In this document: piece after piece, positions 53,308 through 62,115 of the stretch
How positions within the stretch are numbered: the first letter of the stretch is position 1
Layout of the letters: the number at the start of each line of letters is the position of its first letter
The notes under the pieces: generated by a model
Told to the model about the DNA's origin: nothing
Database searches by the model: none
Seen by the model: only the letters and a program-made list of their open reading frames with translations
Made by a program: the position numbers and the translations under genes
Origin: an uncultured Spirochaetaceae bacterium
GTDB lineage: Bacteria; Spirochaetota; Spirochaetia; Sphaerochaetales; Sphaerochaetaceae
Length of the DNA: 64,000 nucleotides
Direction of reading: 5' to 3'
NCBI GenBank assembly: GCA_944389145.1
Contig: CALXLH010000039.1
Span: 1 to 64,000 of the forward strand

Positions 53308-54969
53308 ATGAACGTATTTCTGCCTTATAGTTTTACATTCAATGGTTATAAATGTTTCAAAGAAGTAAATAGCCTTCCGTGGTTTAAGTCTTTTAATGTC
53401 ATAATCGGTCGTAATAATTCAGGGAAATCATCTTTCATTGATATAATCCATTCTCTTTGCGATGCAAATTTCCGTGCAAGTATTTCTAAAGATATTAGAA
53501 TAACAATGAAATACAGAATTGATGGATATGAATACTTTGATCTCGATAATCTTGATTTGCAGATTTACAGAAATAGAAGTTTAACTCTTTCTTATTTTGG
53601 CTTGCATTTTATTGGTAAAGAACTAATAGCGGATGTAAGCTTAAAACAACATAACTCTGGATATAACAATTCATATGATATAGTATCTGGAAAAAGGTAT
53701 GACATAGATAATAACATAGTATTATTAAAGTTAAATGATGATACTATGCTTGATCCTTTCAACAATTCAGTTTTCAGATGTGTATCAAGTGAAAGAGATA
53801 TCACCCCAGAGGCGTTCTTTTCTGGTGCAGACCAAATCGATATAGATTCTAATGGTATAGGAACAACCAGATATGTCTGCTCGATACTTAATAATAAGAA
53901 TAAGAAAGATACAATCATACAGGAAGATGTGCTAAACGCTTTTAATGAGATACTTGGTACTGATGGTCATTATAGAAACATAAAGGTTAAGCAGGATAAT
54001 GGTGATAATTGGGAAATTGTCTTAGAAGATGATGATAAAAACCAATACCAGATATCAAAGTTAGGAAGCGGACTGAAAACCATTCTGATGGTACTTTTGA
54101 ATCTAATTGCTATTTCAAATGATTTCAAAGACAAAACCATGGTATTTGCTTTTGAAGAGTTGGAGAATAATCTTCATCCTGCATTAGAGAAGCGACTATA
54201 TTCTTACATATTCAATTATGCCCAGAAAAATAATTATATGATTTTCCTGACAACACATTCCCCGGTCGCAATAGATATGTTTTCAAGAGAAGAATCTGTC
54301 CAATTCTATAAGACAGAGAGAAATTCTAGTGGCTATCAAATTGTTCCGATCTCAAGTTTTGATGATTCAATTGAAGTAATAGACGATCTAGGGATTAAAG
54401 CCAGTGATCTCTTACAAGCAAACGGCATAATATGGGTAGAAGGGCCTTCTGATAGGATATATATCAAGAATTGGCTAAATGCGAAGTATTCTGGAATTTT
54501 TGAAGAGGGAAGGGACTACCAATTCGTTTATTATGGGGGAAGATTGTTGGCCCACTATACTGCATGTGACCCTATGAAAGAAGAAGTCGATAGCTATATC
54601 AATGTCCTCGCGGTAAATTCAAAGGCTTTCTTTGTGATGGACAGCGATCAGGATTCTCTTGATGATCCCTTGGATAAACGTAAAGAACGTATAATACAAA
54701 GACTCAAAGAGAAAGATATGGCTTATTGGGTTACAAAAGGCAGGGAGATAGAGAATTATCTTGATTTATCGAAAAGCGGCATTCAGCTAGGGCAATTTGA
54801 TAAATTGGAAGATATGCCTAAGATGGCGAACTTCGATAAGATCAATTTTGCAAGGCAACATCATGGAGATGTAGATTTCAATAAATACAATTTAAATGAG
54901 GATTTAAAATTGTTGGCGAATGAAATCGCAAGATGGAATGGTAGAGAGTTGCCTGCTGATAAATGCTGA
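53308..54969 (+). CDS. OLD-family ATPase-TOPRIM nuclease
   Basis: 553 residues. N-terminal SMC/RecF-like ATPase with Walker A GRNNSGKSS (34-42) and a downstream Walker B-like segment MVFAFEELENNLHPALEKRL (about 277-296) plus LTTHSPVAIDMF. C-terminal TOPRIM: WVEGPSDRIYIKNWL (about 376-390) and FFVMDSDQD (about 440-448), with the acidic residues expected for metal-dependent cutting. Proteins of this build defend against phages, as OLD of phage P2 or GajA of Gabija do. No GajB-like helicase is adjacent. Strongly AT-rich compared with the chromosome, a sign of transfer. Confidence 0.85.
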   Translation: MNVFLPYSFTFNGYKCFKEVNSLPWFKSFNVIIGRNNSGKSSFIDIIHSLCDANFRASISKDIRITMKYRIDGYEYFDLDNLDLQIYRNRSLTLSYFGLHFIGKELIADVSLKQHNSGYNNSYDIVSGKRYDIDNNIVLLKLNDDTMLDPFNNSVFRCVSSERDITPEAFFSGADQIDIDSNGIGTTRYVCSILNNKNKKDTIIQEDVLNAFNEILGTDGHYRNIKVKQDNGDNWEIVLEDDDKNQYQISKLGSGLKTILMVLLNLIAISNDFKDKTMVFAFEELENNLHPALEKRLYSYIFNYAQKNNYMIFLTTHSPVAIDMFSREESVQFYKTERNSSGYQIVPISSFDDSIEVIDDLGIKASDLLQANGIIWVEGPSDRIYIKNWLNAKYSGIFEEGRDYQFVYYGGRLLAHYTACDPMKEEVDSYINVLAVNSKAFFVMDSDQDSLDDPLDKRKERIIQRLKEKDMAYWVTKGREIENYLDLSKSGIQLGQFDKLEDMPKMANFDKINFARQHHGDVDFNKYNLNEDLKLLANEIARWNGRELPADKC

Positions 54970-55013
54970 TTTAACAGTATGGATTTAACCTAAAGAAGAA
55001 CTACGATAGGCCA

Positions 55014-55505
55014 ATGAAAAAGACTGTTTATGCTGCTAACAATGAACAAGCCACCTATTATCTAAAGAAGCATCAAGGTGAGAATATAAAGAATATCGAA
55101 GATGGAACTATTGCTCGGTATGGATCAGTTGGCCGTAATAAGATGATTTCAAACAAAGCCCGTGAAAAGTCTTTGAAGAATGGTTTTACTCCTCAAGAAC
55201 ATAACACAGCAGCTGCTAATATTGCCATCCTATATGAACATGGGCATAAGCTCGTTGAGCGGCCTGACAGAAAAGGGAATAATGATGTTCGAATAAGATA
55301 CTACGAAACCGGTATTGAGTTTTATCCTTCGGGGAAGCTTGGATATGCTCAGATAATGATGAAGATGAGCAATATTGAGGGTAACACGCTATATACAATC
55401 GAACTTGTCGAGATAAAAAATAAGCCTGACCTCATTGATGAACCACTCTCCGAAGAGGCGATTCGAGCGTCAGACCCTAAGATTAAATTACCATCAGAGC
55501 CATGA
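55014..55505 (+). CDS. Unknown 163-aa protein, partner of the OLD-like gene (right island edge)
   Basis: 163 residues, unrecognised. Basic N-terminal half (KNIEDGTIARYGSVGRNKMISNKAREKSL) and a beta-rich C-terminal half (VRIRYYETGIEFYPSGKLGYAQIMMKMSNIEGNTLYTIELVEIKNK) ending in an acidic KPDLIDEPLSEEAIRASD segment. No membrane segment. It begins 44 bases after the OLD-like gene, same strand, so probably one operon. A mirrored, broken copy of its 3' end lies at 45569-45740. Could be a regulator, antitoxin or phage-sensing partner. None can be shown. Confidence 0.7.
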   Translation: MKKTVYAANNEQATYYLKKHQGENIKNIEDGTIARYGSVGRNKMISNKAREKSLKNGFTPQEHNTAAANIAILYEHGHKLVERPDRKGNNDVRIRYYETGIEFYPSGKLGYAQIMMKMSNIEGNTLYTIELVEIKNKPDLIDEPLSEEAIRASDPKIKLPSEP

Positions 55506-55517
55506 AATGTCAATTTA
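55360..55517 (+). repeat. Right arm of the island-flanking inverted repeat
   Basis: The 3' end of the 163-aa gene and 12 bases after it. Its best part, 55410-55476, is 63 of 67 positions identical to the reverse complement of 45607-45671. The arms are about 9.7 kb apart and enclose hsdRMS, the DUF262 gene and the OLD-like gene. Confidence 0.8.
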
Positions 55518-55578
55518 ATGCTCTTTCCCCTTTATGATCCCAATTTTCATGCCTAGTCTGAAATCGTCTTCATTTCCT

Positions 55579-56343
55579 TCAGAACGTCTGCCTTGATGAT
55601 ACAGATAGCATCGCTACTCCTATCAGGTAGAGAATGATCGCTATCGTTCCTGATATATAATCCGTTCCTAACGATATCAGGTTGCCAGACATCAGGAGGA
55701 TGTAGCTGATCGCTCTTCCTGGAGTATGGGTTGCCCTGTCCTTTACTACTGCCATCGCATATGTAAGCGCGGCTATTATGCACATCACTACCAGCGTCAG
55801 GGCTATGTATGCGTCGTTGGATGATGAGAATAGGGTGGTTCCCGTGCTGTCTGTGCTGATCGGAGCGGCTATTGAAAGGAACACGGCAGCAAGGAGGCTG
55901 AGCGTAAGGTAGAGCCTGTTGCGTGAGTTGTTTATGCCGAAGAACTGGATAGCGGCGAATACGAATATCACGGAAGTGCCAAGGATCGCGAAGCGGGCAA
56001 TCATCACCACTGCGATAGGGGAGAGCAGCGTTACTCCTGTCACCTCCTGATACAGAGGGAAGATGTATGTCGCCTCAAGGGCTATGAACGTGAAGAGAAG
56101 AGGAAGGAGGGAGCCTTCCTGCGTGTGCGCCCTATGCCGTATGCGCAGTATGAACTGCAGCACCACTGATGCTATGATGATCACGAGCTGAGGCAGGTAG
56201 ACTATGAGAGTGATCGGCCAGTTCGTGAAGTTTCCTGATATCAGGACGATGGTCATATGGATCAGCATCGCGCCATATACCAATGATATCAGCATTTGCA
56301 GGACAAGTGCCGCTGTCCCTGATTTCTTCCGTTCCGTGGCCAC
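55579..56343 (-). CDS. Integral membrane protein of unknown function
   Basis: 254 residues with about seven hydrophobic segments (for example AALVLQMLISLVYGAMLIHM, LVIIIASVVLQFIL, LLAAVFLSIAAP, YIALTLVVMCIIAALTYAM). No family was recognised. GTG start abuts the stop of the symporter gene, so the two are co-transcribed and perhaps act together in the membrane. Confidence 0.75.
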   Translation of the reverse strand: MATERKKSGTAALVLQMLISLVYGAMLIHMTIVLISGNFTNWPITLIVYLPQLVIIIASVVLQFILRIRHRAHTQEGSLLPLLFTFIALEATYIFPLYQEVTGVTLLSPIAVVMIARFAILGTSVIFVFAAIQFFGINNSRNRLYLTLSLLAAVFLSIAAPISTDSTGTTLFSSSNDAYIALTLVVMCIIAALTYAMAVVKDRATHTPGRAISYILLMSGNLISLGTDYISGTIAIILYLIGVAMLSVSSRQTF

Positions 56344-57591
56344 TTAGAGCGTATCCTTATATGGTACTTCTATGTCGGTATCGACGAAGCAGGCTGCTAT
56401 GCTGCTTCCCATCATGGCGATAAGGGCATCTATCATGATGCCGATTCCTCCAAGAAGAGGCATGAAGGCAATCATCGCATTCTCTGCGCCATAGAGGTTG
56501 AGACCCATGAGCCGTAGCGAGAGTACCACGATGAGCGCGGCTTCCGAGCCTATTGCGGCTGAGGATATCAGCGAGACTAGTGCGGCGGCCCCAGCTGCCA
56601 TAAGGCTGACAGAGAGGGAAGGAGCTGTTCCCGTAGTCGCCTGGAACAGCGCGATAAGAGTTATCGTCGAGATGAAGGCGGAACCTCCTTTCCCGATGAC
56701 CGTAAGCAGCGGGATGGATACCGAGGATATCCTCTTCTGCACGCCCAGGCTATGCCTTGCCGTACCTTCCTCGATCGTCATTATCGATACGCTGTTAGCG
56801 GATGCCAGGCCTGCCAGCATAGGAGAGATCGAGCGATAAAGGGCCTTGTATGGATTCTTCCTGAATCCTGTGAATATGGCATATGTGAGAGGAACGACCA
56901 CCAGCACGGCAACGGCAGCCGCAGCTGCGAGAAGCATGGCGAAGGCTGGAGCCGCGAAGATCGTCTTCTCCTGATATATCTCGATGAATGAGGCCGATGA
57001 CGCGGCATATACCAGGAAGAAGCCATAAACGGAGCATGTCCTCGATATCCTGTACATCACCTCGCTCAATGAGTTCATCGTCGTGTATGCCGGCCTGATG
57101 ATATCAGAGGTTGGGCGCAGCGCCAGTCCGAATATCCAAGCGACGATGATGGCAGGAACGATGAAGTATGTCGTTGTCGTGATCGTCCAGAATGCGTTGA
57201 TCGGAAGCAGAGAGCTTGTCGCTGATGATATGGCGTAGGCTATCTGATTGGAAAGGAGCCCCTGCGGATTGCCCGCGCTGCTGGTTACGGGGAACTGTAC
57301 CTTGAACGCCATGGATACCAGTACCGCAGAGAGCGACAGCAGCACCGTGGTCACGATTGCCCATAGTACCGAAGCCTGGACTACCTTGCTCCCTTTCCTG
57401 TCCTTCCCGAGAGATGCTGTTCCTGACGCGAATGTCAGCACCATTACCGGAATCGCTATGCATATTCCCAGATTGGTCATGAAGGACGAAAGCGCGTTCG
57501 TCACCGAGAGCGCTGAAGGGCTGTCACCGAAAAGGAGTGCCGTAGCCAATCCCATGAGGAGCGCGGCTATGTATGTTACCCACGTTTTCAT
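56344..57591 (-). CDS. Dicarboxylate/amino acid:cation symporter (DAACS family)
   Basis: 415 residues from ATG 57591, where a hydrophobic helix begins (KTWVTYIAALLMGLATALLFG). Upstream residues to 57627 lack family sense. The SDF motifs are visible in degenerate form: NLGICIAIPVMVLTFASGTASLG, a serine-rich hairpin SMTIEEGTARHSLGVQK-like region (ASANSVSIMTIEEGTA) and IGKGGSAFISTITLIALFQATTG. Imports an acidic amino acid or dicarboxylate with sodium or protons. -35 TTGACG and -10 TGTAAG precede a nine-base gap, so probably leaderless. Confidence 0.85.
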   Translation of the reverse strand: MKTWVTYIAALLMGLATALLFGDSPSALSVTNALSSFMTNLGICIAIPVMVLTFASGTASLGKDRKGSKVVQASVLWAIVTTVLLSLSAVLVSMAFKVQFPVTSSAGNPQGLLSNQIAYAISSATSSLLPINAFWTITTTTYFIVPAIIVAWIFGLALRPTSDIIRPAYTTMNSLSEVMYRISRTCSVYGFFLVYAASSASFIEIYQEKTIFAAPAFAMLLAAAAAVAVLVVVPLTYAIFTGFRKNPYKALYRSISPMLAGLASANSVSIMTIEEGTARHSLGVQKRISSVSIPLLTVIGKGGSAFISTITLIALFQATTGTAPSLSVSLMAAGAAALVSLISSAAIGSEAALIVVLSLRLMGLNLYGAENAMIAFMPLLGGIGIMIDALIAMMGSSIAACFVDTDIEVPYKDTL

Positions 57592-57623
57592 AGGAATCAG
57601 CTTACAGCACCGCTTTCGGCCCG

Positions 57624-60600
57624 TCAATTATCGAGTTGTGGCGATAGCAGCTTATCCAGCTTATATTCGCTCCTTAATTCTTTTTCCAACATGGTTTTGA
57701 CGAATGAATCAGCATCAAACCCCCTGATTGCAGGCGTAAGGCTGAGAGCCAGTGCGGATATCAGGATTATCCTCTGTATCTCCTCCTTGTTGTACCACAT
57801 GATGCCCTGATACTCATTACACTGCGCCAGATCCATCACCCCTTCATCATTGATGATCGAGGCGAATAGCTCCTCAGCCTTTCCCTTCTTAGGAACGATG
57901 GCCGACACGGAGGAGAGCAGGGCAGCTGCATGCGAGACGACCCTTCTTTCTGCGTCGCTGAGGCCCATATCGTTGAATTCCGCCTCGAAGAACGTGTCCA
58001 GAAGCAGCCTGTCAGCCTCTTCCATGGCTTCCCTTGGCCTCATTCCCCTAGAGAATGGATGAAGGACGATGGATGAGAGAAGCAGCAGCGGAAGCGTGCG
58101 ATCTGCCGCGCCCCATGCCATCATGGCCTTTCCTTTCTTTCCTTTGAAGAGCTGGCAGAGCGATCTGATAAGCCTGATCATCGGCTTCGGCTCTATCTCA
58201 GCCGGCTTTACCGCGATCTGTCCCTTGGCAGGTTCCTCAAGCGAGGCATAGACCTCTGGGATGGTTGAATAGCATTCGGCTATCGTCAGCAGGAGCTCCC
58301 GCTCTTCGGATCCTGTCACAGAACCTGCGACGATGTTCCTGGCAATCCTGAGCGTTTCAAGGCTCCTCAGTCCTTCTATGGCCTTATATAGAGGCTCGAG
58401 CCTGAGCAGAGCGACGGCTTTTGCGATGTTCCTTATGCCCTTTCTGCCATACTGCCTCCAGATCCGCTCATAGCTTCCGTCGATATCCTCGACTTCCCTG
58501 ATGTTCCAGTAGACCTTCGCCTCATAGCCATCAAGGCCGAAGGAGAAGCCCTCATCATAGAGCTGGATCGAAGGGACGATGTATGTCAGTCCATCCGAGA
58601 AGCAGTCGAAGAGGGCGTAGCTGCGGCCTCCGAATGTGAGATTAAGGTTCTCCGCGAGCTTGCAGGTGACCGTGGTCCTTCCTTCCGGCCCCTTCTTCAG
58701 CTTAGGAACCGATACGCTTATCGTTCCACCGGTCCTCTCGTATCTGTTGTTTACCAGCACGAGGGTTCGCTCGCTTCCAGAACCGTTGACATAGGCATAT
58801 ACCGACTCCTCCACGCCGCCTGAGCCGTTATAGCAGTCATAGAGCTGGAAGTTGTCGACTCCGGAGAAGAGGTATCGCTTTCTGAAGAGAGGGAATATCC
58901 TGCGGTAATGCTCTCCGATAAGCCATTCATTCGGGCTTTCGTTGTAATAGGCCCTCCTGTACTCCATTCCATACTTCTCATGGAAGCCTTCGATCTGCCC
59001 GTGTCCGATCATCGGCAGGCCTGGCAGCGTAGCGAGAAGCGTGCATACCGCGAAATACTTATCTCCGTCGCCGAACTGGGCGATGGCCGTCTCCTCATCA
59101 GGGTTGTTCATGAAGTTCACATAGCGCTTGAGTATCTCCGGCTCGAATACCAGCGTGTTCTTTATTCCCAGCCTGTACTTCTGGTTCTCCTGGTTCTTGA
59201 GCATGTTCATGAACGCGGAGTTATATACCCTGTGCATTCCAAGAGTCCTGACGAAATATCCCTCCATCATCCAGAAGGCTTCGGCAAGGAGCAGCGTATC
59301 AGGAGCCTCTGTAGCCACGCGGTCGACGACCTCACGCCAGAACTCCTGGGGTATTCTCCTGTTGAACTCTTCATCGGACATCGCGTGTCCTGCCCTTCCT
59401 GCTATATCGCCGCCGCGTCCGGGCTTTGGATACCATAGCCTCTGGATATGCCTCTTCGCGAGCGTCATCGCTGCGTCGAAGCGTATGATGGGGAAGTTCC
59501 TCGCGACATGGATGATCTTCTGTATGACGGCCTCTCTTGTCTCAGGATTAAGATAATCAAGCTGGGCAGTGTCATTCCAGGGCATCGATGTACCATCATT
59601 TCCGTGGAATATGTAGCGGCAGCGCCCATTTCTCCTGTCTATGAGCCGGAAGGTGACAGCGGCATCTGTCCTGTCATAGTAATGATCCTCGATCTTGACT
59701 TCGTAGTCCGGATTAGTGGAAAGGTCCGGTCCGTTGTATGTATATGACGGGAACGGCGGCCAATCCTGCTGGATGAAGTAATCTGGATGCTCATATACCC
59801 AGTTGCCATCGATTCCCGTATGGTTTGGCACCATGTCAGAGGCAAGCCTTATGCCCCTTGCCTTGCAACGCTGGCGCAGGTTCTCAAGCGCGCTCCATCC
59901 GCCGATCGATGAGGCTATGTCATAATCCTTCAGCGAGTAGGCTGAGGCTTCGGCATCAGGGTTGCCGCAGAGGTTCTTTATCCTCTTTGATGCATCCGAG
60001 CGCTCCCATAGCCCGATCAGCCAGAGGGCTGTGAATCCTCTGTCGCGGAGCATGTCAAGCTCCTCATCGGGTATCTGATCGAGCCTGCATATGTTCCTCT
60101 TGTACTTCTTTGACAGCTGATCAAGCCAGACCAGCGTGCATTTTGCCATCATGACGACACGGGGCATCCAGTTGGAGTCATCGGAGAACGCCTCGTACTC
60201 GTTGAGATCGCTGTCGGAGTAATCTATGACGTGTGTGGGGCCGCCTCCTCCTCCGACGCCGCCTCTGTCCTTCTCCTCCTCATGGATATAGTCCAGGGAG
60301 ATCTCAAGCAGCGTTATAAGGCTATCCGGGAGGAATGCCCTCCATTCTCGCAGTATGTAGCGCATCTGCTCCTCAAGCGAGTTAGGATATAGCCTTGCGG
60401 GAAGCTGCAGCATCGTGAAGATGTCCTCGGTATTCGGACGGCCATCCCTCAGGTCATCCTTGGGAAATGATGAGAGTATCGAGGACAGGGCCTTGATTCC
60501 CTGTGGATATATCACCTCGTCCGGTGATACGAATGGCTTCGATGCGGCGAGGAGGGCAGGGTTCTGCATCAATACCTGGTGGATGAAGAATCCCCTCATA

Positions 60601-60992
60601 TCCTCCTCTATCCTCTCGGTGTCATTCGGCCTTGATTCATCCAGCGCGGGGGAGGGGAACGTCCTTGAGAAGAACCTGAGCACATCGGACAGCTCCTCGT
60701 TTGACATCACTGGAGCTATGCGGCGGGAGAAGAAATCCGCCTGTCCATCTTCCATCCTTGCAGAAAGCACGATCTGATATATAAGATGCAGCACAGCCGA
60801 TGCGTGGAGCTTTCCCGGGGAGAGGAAGCCTTCGCTCCTTCCCTCGTCCTTTAGCTTGCTGTTGTATCTGAAAGCAAGATCCGCAGCTTCCCTGTATAGC
60901 AGATCCAGGCTTTCATCCGTTGCGAATACCGGTCCGGCTATCCTGATCTTCTGCCTTGATGGCTCTGCAATCCTGAGATCCCTTCTTTTCAT
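57624..60992 (-). CDS. Large GH13-family (alpha-amylase-type) enzyme
   Basis: 1122 residues from ATG 60992. A GTG two codons earlier is possible. Residues about 1-280 are an unfamiliar helical N-terminal region with a Gly-rich stretch (KDRGGVGGGGGPTHV). A (beta/alpha)8 barrel follows (about 280-720): LRDRGFTALWLIGLWERS, RGIRLASDMVPNHTGIDGNW, the nucleophile Asp in IIRFDAAMT (about 507) and the acid Glu in LLLAEAFWMMEGY (about 571). A beta domain and a helical C-terminal region (about 900-1122) follow. No signal peptide, so it probably acts on intracellular glycogen-like or alpha-glucan substrates. Confidence 0.85.
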   Translation of the reverse strand: MKRRDLRIAEPSRQKIRIAGPVFATDESLDLLYREAADLAFRYNSKLKDEGRSEGFLSPGKLHASAVLHLIYQIVLSARMEDGQADFFSRRIAPVMSNEELSDVLRFFSRTFPSPALDESRPNDTERIEEDMRGFFIHQVLMQNPALLAASKPFVSPDEVIYPQGIKALSSILSSFPKDDLRDGRPNTEDIFTMLQLPARLYPNSLEEQMRYILREWRAFLPDSLITLLEISLDYIHEEEKDRGGVGGGGGPTHVIDYSDSDLNEYEAFSDDSNWMPRVVMMAKCTLVWLDQLSKKYKRNICRLDQIPDEELDMLRDRGFTALWLIGLWERSDASKRIKNLCGNPDAEASAYSLKDYDIASSIGGWSALENLRQRCKARGIRLASDMVPNHTGIDGNWVYEHPDYFIQQDWPPFPSYTYNGPDLSTNPDYEVKIEDHYYDRTDAAVTFRLIDRRNGRCRYIFHGNDGTSMPWNDTAQLDYLNPETREAVIQKIIHVARNFPIIRFDAAMTLAKRHIQRLWYPKPGRGGDIAGRAGHAMSDEEFNRRIPQEFWREVVDRVATEAPDTLLLAEAFWMMEGYFVRTLGMHRVYNSAFMNMLKNQENQKYRLGIKNTLVFEPEILKRYVNFMNNPDEETAIAQFGDGDKYFAVCTLLATLPGLPMIGHGQIEGFHEKYGMEYRRAYYNESPNEWLIGEHYRRIFPLFRKRYLFSGVDNFQLYDCYNGSGGVEESVYAYVNGSGSERTLVLVNNRYERTGGTISVSVPKLKKGPEGRTTVTCKLAENLNLTFGGRSYALFDCFSDGLTYIVPSIQLYDEGFSFGLDGYEAKVYWNIREVEDIDGSYERIWRQYGRKGIRNIAKAVALLRLEPLYKAIEGLRSLETLRIARNIVAGSVTGSEERELLLTIAECYSTIPEVYASLEEPAKGQIAVKPAEIEPKPMIRLIRSLCQLFKGKKGKAMMAWGAADRTLPLLLLSSIVLHPFSRGMRPREAMEEADRLLLDTFFEAEFNDMGLSDAERRVVSHAAALLSSVSAIVPKKGKAEELFASIINDEGVMDLAQCNEYQGIMWYNKEEIQRIILISALALSLTPAIRGFDADSFVKTMLEKELRSEYKLDKLLSPQLDN

Positions 60993-61091
60993 TAACACAC
61001 CCTTTTTTTTCTTATTGTTCTGCTATTCTATCACAACAGAACCGGCATTTTGAGAGAAAAAGCCCAGCAGGGTGCGAGAAATGGCCGTTTC

Positions 61092-61616
61092 TCAGCTTAT
61101 GTGGTATTCTCCTTCCTTCAAAGGGGAGGCGAGCAGCTTCCTGCAGAGGTCGAATACCTGCGATAGCCTTATCATCTCATCCCCCTTGAATGGCGAGGTG
61201 ACGAACAGCGCGAGATCTCCATGCTGCGGCTTTCCGATCCCTATGCGCAGCCGGTAGAATCCATCGCTCCCGATCCGTTCCTTGATGCTTCTCAGGCCCT
61301 TATGCCCCTGCAGGCCTCCTCCTTCCTGTACCCTTACCGTTCCAAGAGGCAGCTCGGTATCATCATGTATGACTAATATTTCTTCCGGGGATAGCTTGAA
61401 GAAGGCCTTTGCCTCCGATACTGCCGTTCCTGACAGATTCATGAACGTCATCGGCTTCATCACCTTCATATCAGGAAGGGAAAGGAATGAGGAATGGAAC
61501 TTCATCTGCCACGATGCGCAAGGATATAGCTCATCGGCAAGCAGGAATCCTGCATTATGCCTCGTGTTCCTGTATTCGCTTCCTGGATTTCCGAGGAATA
61601 CGGAGAGTCTGATCAT
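61092..61616 (-). CDS. pth: Peptidyl-tRNA hydrolase
   Basis: 174 residues from ATG 61616, fitting the family start IRLSVFLGNPGSEYRNTRHNAGFLLADEL. Frees tRNA from prematurely released peptidyl-tRNA. Catalytic His in NTRHNAGF (about residue 19). Asn and Asp in KPMTFMNLSG and IHDDTELPLG. GLQGHKGLRSIKERIGSDGFYRLRIGIGKPQ is also diagnostic. -35 TTGACC (61652-61647), 17-base spacer, -10 AATACT (61629-61624) and a seven-base gap predict a leaderless mRNA. Confidence 0.95.
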   Translation of the reverse strand: MIRLSVFLGNPGSEYRNTRHNAGFLLADELYPCASWQMKFHSSFLSLPDMKVMKPMTFMNLSGTAVSEAKAFFKLSPEEILVIHDDTELPLGTVRVQEGGGLQGHKGLRSIKERIGSDGFYRLRIGIGKPQHGDLALFVTSPFKGDEMIRLSQVFDLCRKLLASPLKEGEYHIS

Positions 61617-61623
61617 ATCGATG

Positions 61624-61652
61624 AGTATTAGAGGTAGATGCAATATGGTCAA
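61624..61652 (-). promoter_or_regulatory. Promoter of pth, leaderless
   Basis: Minus strand: TTGACC (61652-61647), 17-base spacer, AATACT (61629-61624), then seven bases to the pth ATG. Confidence 0.55.
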
Positions 61653-61704
61653 GGGAGAGACAAAGGGCTAGAATATCGATGCAGTAAATGCTTTGGAGGC
61701 AAAT

Positions 61705-62115
61705 ATGGCAACTAGCAAGGTTAGTGGGGATTTTATCCTCAAGCTGCTTGTAGGCATCCTCTTCGTCGTGATCGGCATCGAGGGTATCGCTAACTTCGGA
61801 GGCAATGATCTCTATCAGAAGCTCGACGAGGCCTTGAGGATCATCGTTGGCGTGGTCCTTCTTGTCGCGGGGCTGCTGATGATAGTTCCTTCATTCATCG
61901 GAGGAGTGAAGAAGTCTCTTGTCAAGGTCTCAACGCTCATCGCGCTTGTCGCCTGGCTCATCTATATCGTGCTTGCTGACTTCGTCTACGGCCTGAGGGG
62001 AGTGGATGGAAAGGAATGGTTCCTCTGGATCGAGAATCTCGTATACCATCTCCTGATACTCTACTGCGTGTATCGCGTGGCATCTCCTGCGGTCAAGCAG
62101 CTGGGGAACAAGTGA
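61705..62115 (+). CDS. Small membrane protein, unknown function
   Basis: 136 residues from ATG 61705, which has GGAGG five bases upstream. A TTG at 61693 would place the ribosome site inside the gene. Four hydrophobic segments (FILKLLVGILFVVIGIEGIANF, IIVGVVLLVAGLLMIVPSF, LIALVAWLIYIVLADFVYGL, IENLVYHLLILYCVYRV). Family not recognised. Faces nth tail to tail with no gap. Confidence 0.75.
   Translation: MATSKVSGDFILKLLVGILFVVIGIEGIANFGGNDLYQKLDEALRIIVGVVLLVAGLLMIVPSFIGGVKKSLVKVSTLIALVAWLIYIVLADFVYGLRGVDGKEWFLWIENLVYHLLILYCVYRVASPAVKQLGNK

Noticed and set aside
53308-55505. Assignment of the OLD-like unit to Gabija or PARIS
   Set aside because: No UvrD-type GajB is adjacent, and ATPase and TOPRIM lie in one chain, unlike AriA/AriB of PARIS.
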